Shown here one piece after another: positions 26,685 through 34,187 of a stretch of 45,340 nucleotides of DNA (position 1 is the stretch's first letter; the number at the start of each line of letters is the position of its first letter). Below the pieces are notes generated by a model, which worked only from the letters and a program-made list of their open reading frames with translations, ran no database searches and was not told where the DNA came from. Position numbers and translations under genes: made by a program. The stretch is from an uncultured Prevotellaceae bacterium (GTDB taxonomy: Bacteria > Bacteroidota > Bacteroidia > Bacteroidales > Bacteroidaceae), in the NCBI GenBank assembly GCA_946188395.1, contig CAMHUU010000020.1, positions 1-45,340 of the forward strand. Reading direction: 5' to 3'.

Positions 26685-28853
26685 TTAGAAAACAATCGGA
26701 ACAACCAGTTTGAAGGTGATGTTACGCCCCATATTATAGACACCCTGGCGTCCTGTTACCACATTCATATCGGTATATTTCAGCCGGTTCAGGTGATTCT
26801 GGTAGGCACGGTTCAGCAGGTTATCAGCTGTGATGTATAGTTCAGCTACCTTCTTGCCCTTCCACGTCAGATCGGTGCCTGCCGAGAGGTTTACCAGCGT
26901 GTAGCTGGGTGTTGGTGTCTCAGTGTTGTCAGCGCTGTAGATATGGTTCTGTGACAGAAAGCACTCCAAACCGGCAGCGACGTAGAGGTTATCGGCCGAT
27001 AGTCCCTTGGCGTGGTGGGTGTGGTGCGAATGTGGTCCCATGGTGGGGTGCGAGTGGTGCATCAACTCCCATTTCACTTCCGACGTCCAGCGTGGAGCAG
27101 GCGTAAAGGGCAGATATTTGATACGCTCATCGGTCTGATGCAACTGCTGAGCGTCGACATACGAGAAGGTGTTTTCCAGATGCAGCGAGTGTACCGGGTG
27201 AATATCGATGCCAGCCTCGAAACCCATCAGCCGCGCATCACCTTGCGTGTAGGCATAGGTCAGATAACCCTCTTCCACCTCTTCAGCCATTCGGTGCATG
27301 AAGATGTAGTTGTCGATGCGGTTGGCAAACAGTGATAGTTGTGCCGATACATATTGCGACGTAAAGTCCAGTCCGAAGTCGGCCTGCAGACTATACTCTG
27401 CTTTCAGATTCCCATTGCCTATCTCATAGCGCTGCGAGCCTTCGTGTACACCATTCGATGCCAGCTCACTCAGGTTGGGCGTACGGAATCCGCGTGCCAC
27501 GTTTAGTCGCATGTCAAAATGGTCGTTCATGTTCCAAACGGCACCAATACTTCCCGTCACACCGTTAAAGTTGCGTTTCAGATCGCTGAATCGCAGCTCA
27601 CCCTCATCGATGAACTCATCGCTGTGCATGCGGCGGTGGTCGTAGCGCACGCCACCATTTAGTGTCCAGCGGTCCAGTCGTTTGCTGGCAGTGGCATAAA
27701 TGCCGAAGTCGAACAGCCGGTATTCGGGAATTAGCGCCTCCTCGCCTTTGTTCAGCGACTGCTGATACATGCCGCCGATGCCTGCCGACAGTTTCCAACC
27801 ATCCCATTCCTGCGTCAGGTAGCGCACGTCGTAGGTCAGCGTGTGCAACTTAAAGAAAGCCTCGTATTCGTCCATGCTCTCCTCGTATTCCTGGCGGCGG
27901 TTCTGCTGATAGCCCACGATGGCTTTCAGGTATCCCGACGACAGGTTCACGCTATTGTCCCACACCAGTTTGTAGTGTTTTACTTGCTGGAAGGGTAGGG
28001 ACTTGGAGTAACTCTTCGGGGAAACCGAAGAGCACACCAGTTCGCCGGTTTCCTCGTCGCGCTCTCCCTCGATGATGCTGGGCGTCTGGTGGTATGCCGT
28101 CCATGTCAGCCACGAGTGACCCCAGTCTTTCTGCAGTCCGAGTCTCAATCGTCCGGCACGCTCCGTAAACTGTGAACCAGGCACATAGCCGTCGTACTTA
28201 TTCTTATATGCATGAGCCATCTTATGGCTGAACCGTGCATCCCAGATAAAGCCTTTTTGGTTGCCGGCAGCTGATAGCGAATAGCCAAACAGTCCGTTGT
28301 TCGTCTGGTATTCCGTGCTGACATTGCCCCGCAGGGTACCTTCAGCAGGAGCCGCCTGACTATGCAGGATGACGACACCTGCCATAGCGTCCGAACCATA
28401 CATCAGCGATGCCGGACCCTTCAGAATCTCTACAGAGTTCACCGCACTGCCATCCACTTCCACGCCGTGCTCGTCGCCCCACTGCTGACCTTCCTGGCGG
28501 ACACCTTCACTCATCACCACCACGCGGTTGTATCCCAATCCGCGGATGATGGGTTTCCCGATGCCACCGCCTGTAGTCAGCTGGGCCATGCCGGGCTGGT
28601 GGGCTATGGCGTCAATGATGTTCGTTGCTGCCGTCGACCGCAATTCCTGCGGACGGATGATGCTGATGGGTGCTGTGGCGTTCTTCAGTTTCGTGTCACC
28701 TGTCACGCCTGTTACTACCAGCTCGTTCAGTTTCAAGTGGCGGAAAAAAACGTCCGTCGAGTCCTCGTGGTGCTGGTGTTGGTCTATATTGTTTTGCGCT
28801 GTCATCGTAGTACATACGCACAACAATGACAGCATGATATAATGCTTTTTCAT
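26685..28853 (-). CDS. TonB-dependent outer-membrane receptor with His-rich segments (probable zinc or other metal uptake)
   Basis: 722 residues from the ATG at 28853 (MKKHYIMLSLL); signal peptide ends near MTAQ. The mature N-terminus has a His cluster (HQHHEDS), then TonB box ELVVTGVTG, a plug with IRGLGYNRVVVMSEGVRQEG and VEILKGPASLMYGSDAMAGVV, and a 22-strand-type barrel ending in Phe. A second His-rich stretch (HHSHPTMGPHSHHTHHAKG) lies in an outer loop late in the barrel. His-rich loops of this kind occur in ZnuD-type zinc receptors; copper or haem remain possible. No SusD partner, so it is not a glycan system. It follows the small Cys/His-rich membrane-protein gene on the same strand. 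Confidence 0.9.
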   Translation of the reverse strand: MKKHYIMLSLLCVCTTMTAQNNIDQHQHHEDSTDVFFRHLKLNELVVTGVTGDTKLKNATAPISIIRPQELRSTAATNIIDAIAHQPGMAQLTTGGGIGKPIIRGLGYNRVVVMSEGVRQEGQQWGDEHGVEVDGSAVNSVEILKGPASLMYGSDAMAGVVILHSQAAPAEGTLRGNVSTEYQTNNGLFGYSLSAAGNQKGFIWDARFSHKMAHAYKNKYDGYVPGSQFTERAGRLRLGLQKDWGHSWLTWTAYHQTPSIIEGERDEETGELVCSSVSPKSYSKSLPFQQVKHYKLVWDNSVNLSSGYLKAIVGYQQNRRQEYEESMDEYEAFFKLHTLTYDVRYLTQEWDGWKLSAGIGGMYQQSLNKGEEALIPEYRLFDFGIYATASKRLDRWTLNGGVRYDHRRMHSDEFIDEGELRFSDLKRNFNGVTGSIGAVWNMNDHFDMRLNVARGFRTPNLSELASNGVHEGSQRYEIGNGNLKAEYSLQADFGLDFTSQYVSAQLSLFANRIDNYIFMHRMAEEVEEGYLTYAYTQGDARLMGFEAGIDIHPVHSLHLENTFSYVDAQQLHQTDERIKYLPFTPAPRWTSEVKWELMHHSHPTMGPHSHHTHHAKGLSADNLYVAAGLECFLSQNHIYSADNTETPTPSYTLVNLSAGTDLTWKGKKVAELYITADNLLNRAYQNHLNRLKYTDMNVVTGRQGVYNMGRNITFKLVVPIVF

Positions 28854-28936
28854 TTTGATTGATTTTAAATCCGATTTTGTGGAATTTGAAGGCCCTTGAT
28901 GGGCCGACCCCATTTTACTCTTTTACTTTTTCACCT

Positions 28937-29281
28937 TTAAAAAGAGTAAGTTGGTGGCCCGCGGGTGACGACGACGCCCAAAGCCTGCTTGCAGATACGG
29001 TCTGTGCCTTGGGCATACGCTAATCTATCAAGATGAATGAATGCGGTAGCAGCTATGATACAGGCTGCCAGTGCCATAGGTAGTGTCAGAAACTGACACA
29101 GCAGACAGTTGTCCATCGACAGTGTCTGTTGTCCCAAGTGTCCGCCACACTGGTGGTGCACACATTCCGTACACAGGTCTTCTGCAGACTGCTCGTAGCC
29201 GTGAATGTGAAGTGACGACAACAGCAGCATTGGCACGAATACGGCCAATAGCAACCATGATGATAATTGTCTTTTCTTCAT
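28937..29281 (-). CDS. Small Cys/His-rich membrane protein, partner of the metal receptor
   Basis: 114 residues from the ATG at 29281 (MKKRQLSSW); a GTG six bases earlier is less likely. An N-terminal hydrophobic segment is followed by LHIHGYEQ, then C-T-E-C-V-H-H-Q-C and, further on, DNCLLCQFL, a second hydrophobic helix and a polar tail. The Cys/His pattern suggests metal binding outside the inner membrane; it loosely resembles small proteins annotated DUF2946, but I am not sure of the family. It precedes the His-rich TonB receptor by about 80 bases on the same strand, so the two probably form a metal-uptake unit. Confidence 0.7.
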   Translation of the reverse strand: MKKRQLSSWLLLAVFVPMLLLSSLHIHGYEQSAEDLCTECVHHQCGGHLGQQTLSMDNCLLCQFLTLPMALAACIIAATAFIHLDRLAYAQGTDRICKQALGVVVTRGPPTYSF

Positions 29282-29301
29282 TTTCACGCCGCGAAATTAT
29301 G

Positions 29302-29340
29302 AAAAAAAAGCGGGCCAACCAAATAGTCAGCCCGTTTTTT
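29302..29340 (-). terminator. Terminator of nadB
   Basis: On the minus strand CGGGC (29334-29330) pairs with GCCCG (29315-29311) over a 14-base loop, flanked by A and T runs. It lies 16 bases after the nadB stop and just upstream of the next minus-strand gene. Confidence 0.65.
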
Positions 29341-29355
29341 CATATTTTTTGACGT

Positions 29356-30942
29356 TTATTTATCGTATGCGTGCAGCGGATAGTCGGTGGTGAAGTGCAG
29401 ACCGCGACATTCCTTGCGTTCCAATGCCCAGCGGGTAATGAGATAGCCCACATTAATCATGTTACGCAGTTCGCAGATGTCGCGCGAAGCCTTCACACGC
29501 TTGAAGAGTCGCTCGGTCTCCTCGTAGAGCATGTCAAGACGGTCCCAGGCACGATGCAGGCGCAGGTCGCTGCGTACGATACCCACATAGTTCGACATAA
29601 TCTGGTTCACCTCGCGCACCGATTGGGTAATCAGCACCTTCTCCTCGTTGGTCATCGTACCTTCGTCGTTCCATTCGGGAACCTTATTGTTCCAGTCGTA
29701 CAGATCGACATGCTGTAACGAGTCCTTGGCAGCGGTATCGGCATAGACCACAGCCTCAATGAGTGAGTTCGAGGCCAGACGGTTGCCGCCATGCAGACCC
29801 GTGCACGAACATTCGCCAAGGGCATAGAGCCGCTCGATGCTCGACTGTCCGTTCAGGTCTACCTTGATACCTCCGCACATATAGTGGGCGGCAGGGCGCA
29901 CGGGAATATAGTCGGTGGTGATGTCGACACCCATCGAGAGGCACTTCTGGTAGATGTTCGGGAAGTGTTTCTTCGTCTCGGCAGGGTCTTTGTGGGTAAC
30001 GTCCAGACAGACATGGTCCAGACCGTGAATCTTCATCTCCTTATCAATGGCACGGGCCACGATATCGCGGGGTGCCAGCGAGAGGCGTTCGTCGTATTTC
30101 TGCATGAACTCCTCGCCATTGGGCAGTTTCAGGATGCCGCCATAGCCGCGCATGGCCTCGGTGATGAGGTAGGCGGGATGCGTCTCCTTGGGGTTATGCA
30201 GCACGGTGGGGTGGAACTGTACGAACTCCATATCGGCTACGGTACCCTTGGCGCGATAGACCATGGCGATGCCGTCACCCGTTGCGATGACAGGATTCGA
30301 GGTGGTCAGATAGACAGCCCCGCAACCACCCGTACACATGACGGTAATCTTCGAGAGATAGGTATCGACCTTTTCGGTAATGGGATTCAGCACATAGGCT
30401 CCATAGCACTGGATGTTGGGTGAGCGGCGCGTCACACGGACGCCCAGATGGTGCTGCGTGATGATTTCTACGGCAAAATGGTTCTCCTTGATTTCAATGT
30501 CTGGACAGGCACGGACAGCTTCCATCAGTCCGCGCTGAATCTCAGCACCGGTATCGTCGGCATGGTGCAGGATGCGGAATTCAGAGTGTCCGCCCTCACG
30601 GTGCAGGTCGAACTTACCATCCTCCTTGCGGTCGAAATTCACGCCCCACTGTACCAGTTCCTGAATCTGCTCAGGAGCCTTGCGCACCACCTGCTCAACG
30701 GCCTGGCGGTTGCTGATGTAGTCGCCGGCAATCATCGTGTCTTCAATGTGCTTGTCGAAATTGTCAAGCTCCAAATTGGTCACACTGGCCACACCACCCT
30801 GGGCAAACGACGTGTTGGCTTCGTCGAGTCCGGCCTTACAGATGATGCATACCTTGCCCTTCTTGGCACGGGCTACCTTCAGGGCGTAACTCATACCGGC
30901 CACGCCAGCTCCGATAATCAGGAAATCGTACTTGTATACCAT
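29356..30942 (-). CDS. nadB: L-aspartate oxidase
   Basis: 528 residues. FAD-dependent oxidation of L-aspartate to iminoaspartate, the first step of NAD synthesis, cytoplasmic. The N-terminal FAD-binding fold has GAGVAGMSYAL. Family signatures include SFAQGGVASV, HREGGHSEFRILHHADDTG, the stretch around VQFHPT, RDIVARAID, RPAAHYMCGGI and GECSCTGLHGGNRLASNSL. The C-terminal helical domain is present. nadA and nadC are not next to it. It is transcribed divergently from dacB with face-to-face -7 elements. Confidence 0.96.
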   Translation of the reverse strand: MVYKYDFLIIGAGVAGMSYALKVARAKKGKVCIICKAGLDEANTSFAQGGVASVTNLELDNFDKHIEDTMIAGDYISNRQAVEQVVRKAPEQIQELVQWGVNFDRKEDGKFDLHREGGHSEFRILHHADDTGAEIQRGLMEAVRACPDIEIKENHFAVEIITQHHLGVRVTRRSPNIQCYGAYVLNPITEKVDTYLSKITVMCTGGCGAVYLTTSNPVIATGDGIAMVYRAKGTVADMEFVQFHPTVLHNPKETHPAYLITEAMRGYGGILKLPNGEEFMQKYDERLSLAPRDIVARAIDKEMKIHGLDHVCLDVTHKDPAETKKHFPNIYQKCLSMGVDITTDYIPVRPAAHYMCGGIKVDLNGQSSIERLYALGECSCTGLHGGNRLASNSLIEAVVYADTAAKDSLQHVDLYDWNNKVPEWNDEGTMTNEEKVLITQSVREVNQIMSNYVGIVRSDLRLHRAWDRLDMLYEETERLFKRVKASRDICELRNMINVGYLITRWALERKECRGLHFTTDYPLHAYDK

Positions 30943-30961
30943 ATTTATAGTAATTTACGCT

Positions 30962-30991
30962 GCAAAATTACAAAAAAAGTTGTAATTTTGC
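30962..30991. promoter_or_regulatory. Back-to-back -7 elements of nadB and dacB
   Basis: GCAAAATTA at 30962-30970 (TAATTTTGC on the minus strand) and TAATTTTGC at 30983-30991 form an inverted pair with 12 bases between. They lie 20 bases from the nadB ATG and 9 bases from the dacB ATG, so the two promoters must overlap. Confidence 0.65.
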
Positions 30992-30999
30992 ACGCGATT

Positions 31000-32340
31000 A
31001 TGAAGAAATATTGTTTTTTAACCCTGATATTTTGGCTGTCTGTGGCCTCGTGGGCCCAGAATGCGAACCGTTCCGAGACCTTCGAGTTGGCAAACGACAG
31101 CCTTTGCATGAAGCTCGATTCACTGCTCGACAACCCTTTGTTTGAAACCTCTCAGGTGGGTCTGATGGTCTATGACCTCACAGCCGACACCGCGCTCTAT
31201 CGTTATAACCACCGTCAGAAGCTGCGTCCGGCATCGTGCATGAAACTTGTTACCAGTATTACGGCGTTGGACCAGCTGGGCCCTGAGTACGAGTACCAAA
31301 CCCGTCTGTTTTATACCGGTGAGGTTCGCGGACGTACACTGGTGGGTAACATCTACTGCGTGGGAGGTTTCGACCCCATGCTGACGCAGGACGATGTCAT
31401 CACGCTGGCTGCCAGCATCCGTAATCTGGGTGTCGACAGCATTCGCGGACAGATTGTTGCCGACCGCTCGTTCAAGGAGTCGCTGGACTATGGCGAAGGC
31501 TGGTGCTGGGACGACGACAACCCCATGCTCATCGCCCTGACCATTGGTCGTAAGGACAATTTTACGTCGACGCTGGCTGAGGAGATCTCGCGTCTGGGTA
31601 TCAACCTGGAGGGTGTACAGCTGATGCAGGGTCGCACACCCGAAAACGCCAAGTTGCTGGATGTCTGCTGTCACAGCATTACCCAGGTGTTGGAACGAAT
31701 GATGAAGGTCAGCGACAACTTCTATGCCGAGTCTATGTTCTACCAGACGGCAGCATCCGTAGGCCATCGCTTTGCTACCGCCGATAATGCCCGTAACGTG
31801 ACGAGGAAACTCATCAACCGTCTGGGACTGAATGCCGGCAACTATCGTATTGCCGATGGTTCTGGACTGTCGCTCTACAACTACGTCACCGTCGAACTGC
31901 TGGTTACCCTGCTGCGTCACGCCTGGCGTACCCCGTCCATCAGCAAGGCACTGATGCCCTCGCTGCCTGTGGCCGGAGTCGATGGCACACTGAAGAGTCG
32001 TATGCAGAAAACCCTTGCCCAAGGGAATGTCCGTGCCAAGACGGGTACGCTGACGGGCATCTCGTCGCTAGCGGGATACTGTACGGCGCCCAATGGCCAT
32101 GAACTGGCTTTCGCCATCATCAATCAGGGCATTCTCGACAAGACCAGTGGCAAGGCCTTCCAGGACCGCGTCTGCCAGGTGCTGTGCGGGGAGGATTTAG
32201 GAGTTAAAGGAGTTAAAGAAGTTCTCACACCTAAAGGTATGAGTGTGGCACGCAATAAAGGAGTTAAGAAGGGAGCGAAGGCCACGAAGTCTAGACAGTC
32301 TGCACGTAGTGCTCGAAAGCCTCGCGGTAAGCGTCGGTAA
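31000..32340 (+). CDS. dacB: D-alanyl-D-alanine carboxypeptidase/endopeptidase (PBP4, peptidase S13) with unusual basic tail
   Basis: 446 residues from the ATG at 31000, which follows the promoter and opens a clean signal peptide (MKKYCFLTLIFW...SWAQ). Trims or cuts peptidoglycan stem peptides in the periplasm. Penicillin-binding motifs: S79-C-M-K82, S238-D-N240 (VSDNFYAES) and K347-T-G. The fold should end near QDRVCQVLCGE (about 397). The last 49 residues are Lys/Arg-rich, partly encoded by GGAGTTAAA-type repeats, and run 50 bases into the end of the convergent response-regulator gene. This suggests the original stop was lost when the repeat arose. Confidence 0.9.
   Translation: MKKYCFLTLIFWLSVASWAQNANRSETFELANDSLCMKLDSLLDNPLFETSQVGLMVYDLTADTALYRYNHRQKLRPASCMKLVTSITALDQLGPEYEYQTRLFYTGEVRGRTLVGNIYCVGGFDPMLTQDDVITLAASIRNLGVDSIRGQIVADRSFKESLDYGEGWCWDDDNPMLIALTIGRKDNFTSTLAEEISRLGINLEGVQLMQGRTPENAKLLDVCCHSITQVLERMMKVSDNFYAESMFYQTAASVGHRFATADNARNVTRKLINRLGLNAGNYRIADGSGLSLYNYVTVELLVTLLRHAWRTPSISKALMPSLPVAGVDGTLKSRMQKTLAQGNVRAKTGTLTGISSLAGYCTAPNGHELAFAIINQGILDKTSGKAFQDRVCQVLCGEDLGVKGVKEVLTPKGMSVARNKGVKKGAKATKSRQSARSARKPRGKRR
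32196..32275 (+). repeat. GGAGTTAAA-type tract in the 3' end of dacB
   Basis: GGAGTTAAA, GGAGTTAAAG and later GGAGTTAAG units encode GVKGVKE and KGVKKGAK in the tail. Similar AACTTC/TTTAACTTC units occur on the other strand at 41001-41042. Confidence 0.65.
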
Positions 32341-33028
32341 CGCGGATAATCTCCTCGCCGATATACACACAAAGATTACGGTCGACCGTTCGTATCTTGT
32401 CCAGGCGGACAATGTACGAGCGGTTGATTCGCATAAAGGCATCCTGAGGCAGGGCGTCCTCGACGGCTTTCATTGTCATGTGGGTAGTCAGCGGCAGTCG
32501 TTCACCCTCGATGTGGAAACGCACATAGTCCTTCATGCCCTCGACATAGAGAATATGTTCGAAACTAATCTGCCGCAGTTCCCCATCCACGCGGATAAAC
32601 AATGTCTCGCGTGACCCCGCTGTCGGTAGAAATTTTTCATTCCTTTCATTTCCTTCATTTCTTTCATTTGCCCTTCCGAACCACTGTTCGGCTTTCTCGA
32701 CGGCGGCGATGAACTTGTTGTATCGGATAGGCTTCAGCAGGAAGTCGATGGCGCTGACCTCGTAGCTTTCGAAGGCATATTCCTTGAAGGCAGTGGTAAA
32801 AATGACCTTGGTACCCTCGGGCAGCATATGCGACAGTTCCATACCGTTCATGTCGGGCATCTGGATGTCCATGAAGGCGAGGTTGACGGGGTGTTCCTTC
32901 AACCAGCTAAGGGCCTCTACGCTATCGGTAAACGACGCTTCCAACCGTAGCTGGGGTGTCTTGGCTACGAAGGATTCCAACAGTTTGACGGCCAGCGGCT
33001 CGTCATCAACGATAATGCAAGTAATCAT
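32291..33028 (-). CDS. LytTR-family response regulator
   Basis: 245 residues from the ATG at 33028. The receiver domain (1-115) has acidic pair Asp8/Asp9, phospho-acceptor Asp54 in FMDIQMPDMNG and Lys in LLKPIRY. A linker (about 118-135) contains the simple repeat peptide NERNEGNERNE. The C-terminal LytTR DNA-binding domain (about 140-245) has ISFEHILYVEGMKDYVRFH and FMRINRSYIVRLDKI. Transcribed after the kinase, 17 bases apart. Its target is unknown; the neighbouring outer-membrane receptor is one candidate. The 3' end overlaps convergent dacB by 50 bases. Confidence 0.93.
   Translation of the reverse strand: MITCIIVDDEPLAVKLLESFVAKTPQLRLEASFTDSVEALSWLKEHPVNLAFMDIQMPDMNGMELSHMLPEGTKVIFTTAFKEYAFESYEVSAIDFLLKPIRYNKFIAAVEKAEQWFGRANERNEGNERNEKFLPTAGSRETLFIRVDGELRQISFEHILYVEGMKDYVRFHIEGERLPLTTHMTMKAVEDALPQDAFMRINRSYIVRLDKIRTVDRNLCVYIGEEIIRVTDAYREAFEHYVQTV
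32634..32670 (-). repeat. AAATGAAAG-type tract in the response-regulator linker
   Basis: On the minus strand four imperfect 8-10-base units (AAATGAAAG, AAATGAAGG, AAATGAAAGG, AATGAAAA) encode NERNEGNERNEK between the receiver and LytTR domains. Confidence 0.75.
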
Positions 33029-33058
33029 AAAGTTCAAAGTTCAATGTTCAAAGTTCAA
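33021..33058. repeat. 35-bp dispersed repeat, copy 2 (at the kinase stop codon)
   Basis: Identical over 33021-33055 to 19947-19981. On the minus strand it fills the gap between kinase and regulator and provides the kinase stop codon (the last codons ATT GAA CTT TGA come from repeat units). Confidence 0.9.
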
Positions 33059-34100
33059 TGGTAACACGCACCTTATAGATATTGTCTTCCAGCGACTGCT
33101 CCCACACGTAGCGGTCCTTGTAGATAAGATCCAGACGGCGACGGGTATTTTCTATGCCGATGCCCGATCCGCTGCGGTCGGCATCATCCTTGGGGAAATT
33201 GGTGTTCTCGCAGGTGAAGACGAGTTTTCCCTCGTTCTGTTCCAGTCGGATATCGATACGCGAGTCGCGGCTGCTACTGACGCCATGCTTGAAGGCATTC
33301 TCGATGAGTGAGATAAACAGTAGTGGCGCGATTTCTAATTGAGAATTTCCAATTAACAATTGACAATTAACGATGGTCCGCTCGTTGCAGCGCAACTTCA
33401 TCAATTCCACGTAGTTACGCATAAACTCCACCTCGCCCTGCAGGGGGACGGTCTCGTGGCGCGTCTCGTACATGGCATAGCGTAACAGGTCGCTGAGCTG
33501 GGCAATGGAGTCTTGAGCCTTGTCGGCATCAAGCTGTATCAACGAGGAAATGTTGTTCAGCGTATTAAACAGAAAATGCGGATTCAACTGGTTCTTCAAC
33601 CACTCCAGTTCTGCTTCTGTTCGCTTGTGCTGTTCTTCCATCAACTGGCGCTTGATGGCCCTTGTACGGTACATGTGATGAATCAACAGAGCAATACCAG
33701 CCAGCAGGATGTCCATGAAGATGCTCAACACCGATGTGGAGTAGTAACTCGTCACCGCATAGCGCTTGGCGCGTTCGTTGGGCAGATGCTCCATAAACGC
33801 CGGTGTCTCGATGCCGAAATAGTGCCAGGCAAGAAGTCCGAAGATGACGGCATTGCCCAACCAAAAGAGCCAGCGGCGATTGCGATAGTATCCGAAGGGA
33901 ATAAGCACGAAGGAGTTGACGAAGAATATGGCGGCAGGGATCCACATGATGCGCGAGGAGAACTGGATGGCCCGCCAGGCATCCTCCCAACTGTTGTTGG
34001 CGGCAAAGGCAGAGATGGCTGGCACCATGAGGAACACAAGCCATGCAGCCACTTGCAGACCATAGAATGTAACGTCTTGAACCTTTATTTTTTCTTTCAT
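33048..34100 (-). CDS. LytS-type sensor histidine kinase
   Basis: 350 residues from the ATG at 34100 (MKEKIKVQD). Four membrane segments (about 11-34, 50-68, 77-94, 122-143) with a very short external part, then the His_kinase domain with phospho-acceptor His175 in LNPHFLFNTLNN and an ATPase N-box (SLIENAFKHG). The G-box is GSGIGIENTRRRL. No periplasmic sensor domain of note. Residues of about 243-256 (IVNCQLLIGNSQLE) come from an AT-rich repeat. Partner of the LytTR regulator just downstream. Own promoter after a terminator. Confidence 0.92.
   Translation of the reverse strand: MKEKIKVQDVTFYGLQVAAWLVFLMVPAISAFAANNSWEDAWRAIQFSSRIMWIPAAIFFVNSFVLIPFGYYRNRRWLFWLGNAVIFGLLAWHYFGIETPAFMEHLPNERAKRYAVTSYYSTSVLSIFMDILLAGIALLIHHMYRTRAIKRQLMEEQHKRTEAELEWLKNQLNPHFLFNTLNNISSLIQLDADKAQDSIAQLSDLLRYAMYETRHETVPLQGEVEFMRNYVELMKLRCNERTIVNCQLLIGNSQLEIAPLLFISLIENAFKHGVSSSRDSRIDIRLEQNEGKLVFTCENTNFPKDDADRSGSGIGIENTRRRLDLIYKDRYVWEQSLEDNIYKVRVTIEL
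33335..33371 (-). repeat. AATTG/CAATTAAC-type tract inside the kinase gene
   Basis: On the minus strand GTTAATTGTCAATTGTTAATTGG followed by a related AATTCTCAATTAG-type end; it reads in frame between the KLRCNER helix and the N-box strand. Confidence 0.7.
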
Positions 34101-34103
34101 GTT

Positions 34104-34112
34104 GCAAAAATA
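34104..34112 (-). promoter_or_regulatory. Possible -7 element of the kinase-regulator operon
   Basis: The minus strand reads TATTTTTGC, fitting TAnnTTTG, only 3 bases before the ATG; if used, the message would be leaderless. Confidence 0.4.
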
Positions 34113-34132
34113 GTAAATAATATTGAAACTAC

Positions 34133-34167
34133 AAAATCTCTCCCGCATTATCTCAACGCAGGAGAGA
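34133..34167 (-). terminator. Terminator after the outer-membrane receptor gene
   Basis: On the minus strand a 10-base-pair stem (34167-34158 with 34146-34137, including G-U) with an 11-base loop is followed by TTTTG. It lies 20 bases after the receptor stop and separates it from the kinase gene. Confidence 0.75.
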
Positions 34168-34187
34168 AAACTTATCTATGAATCATA

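Noticed and set aside
30448..30999. Longer N-terminus for dacB
   Set aside because: The extra 184 codons are antisense to nadB; the ATG at 31000 follows a promoter and opens a signal peptide.
32291..34100. Kinase/regulator pair as controller of the mannan locus
   Set aside because: It lies about 8 kb away with unrelated genes between and is of LytTR type; glycan loci are usually controlled by hybrid two-component, SusR or AraC-type regulators.
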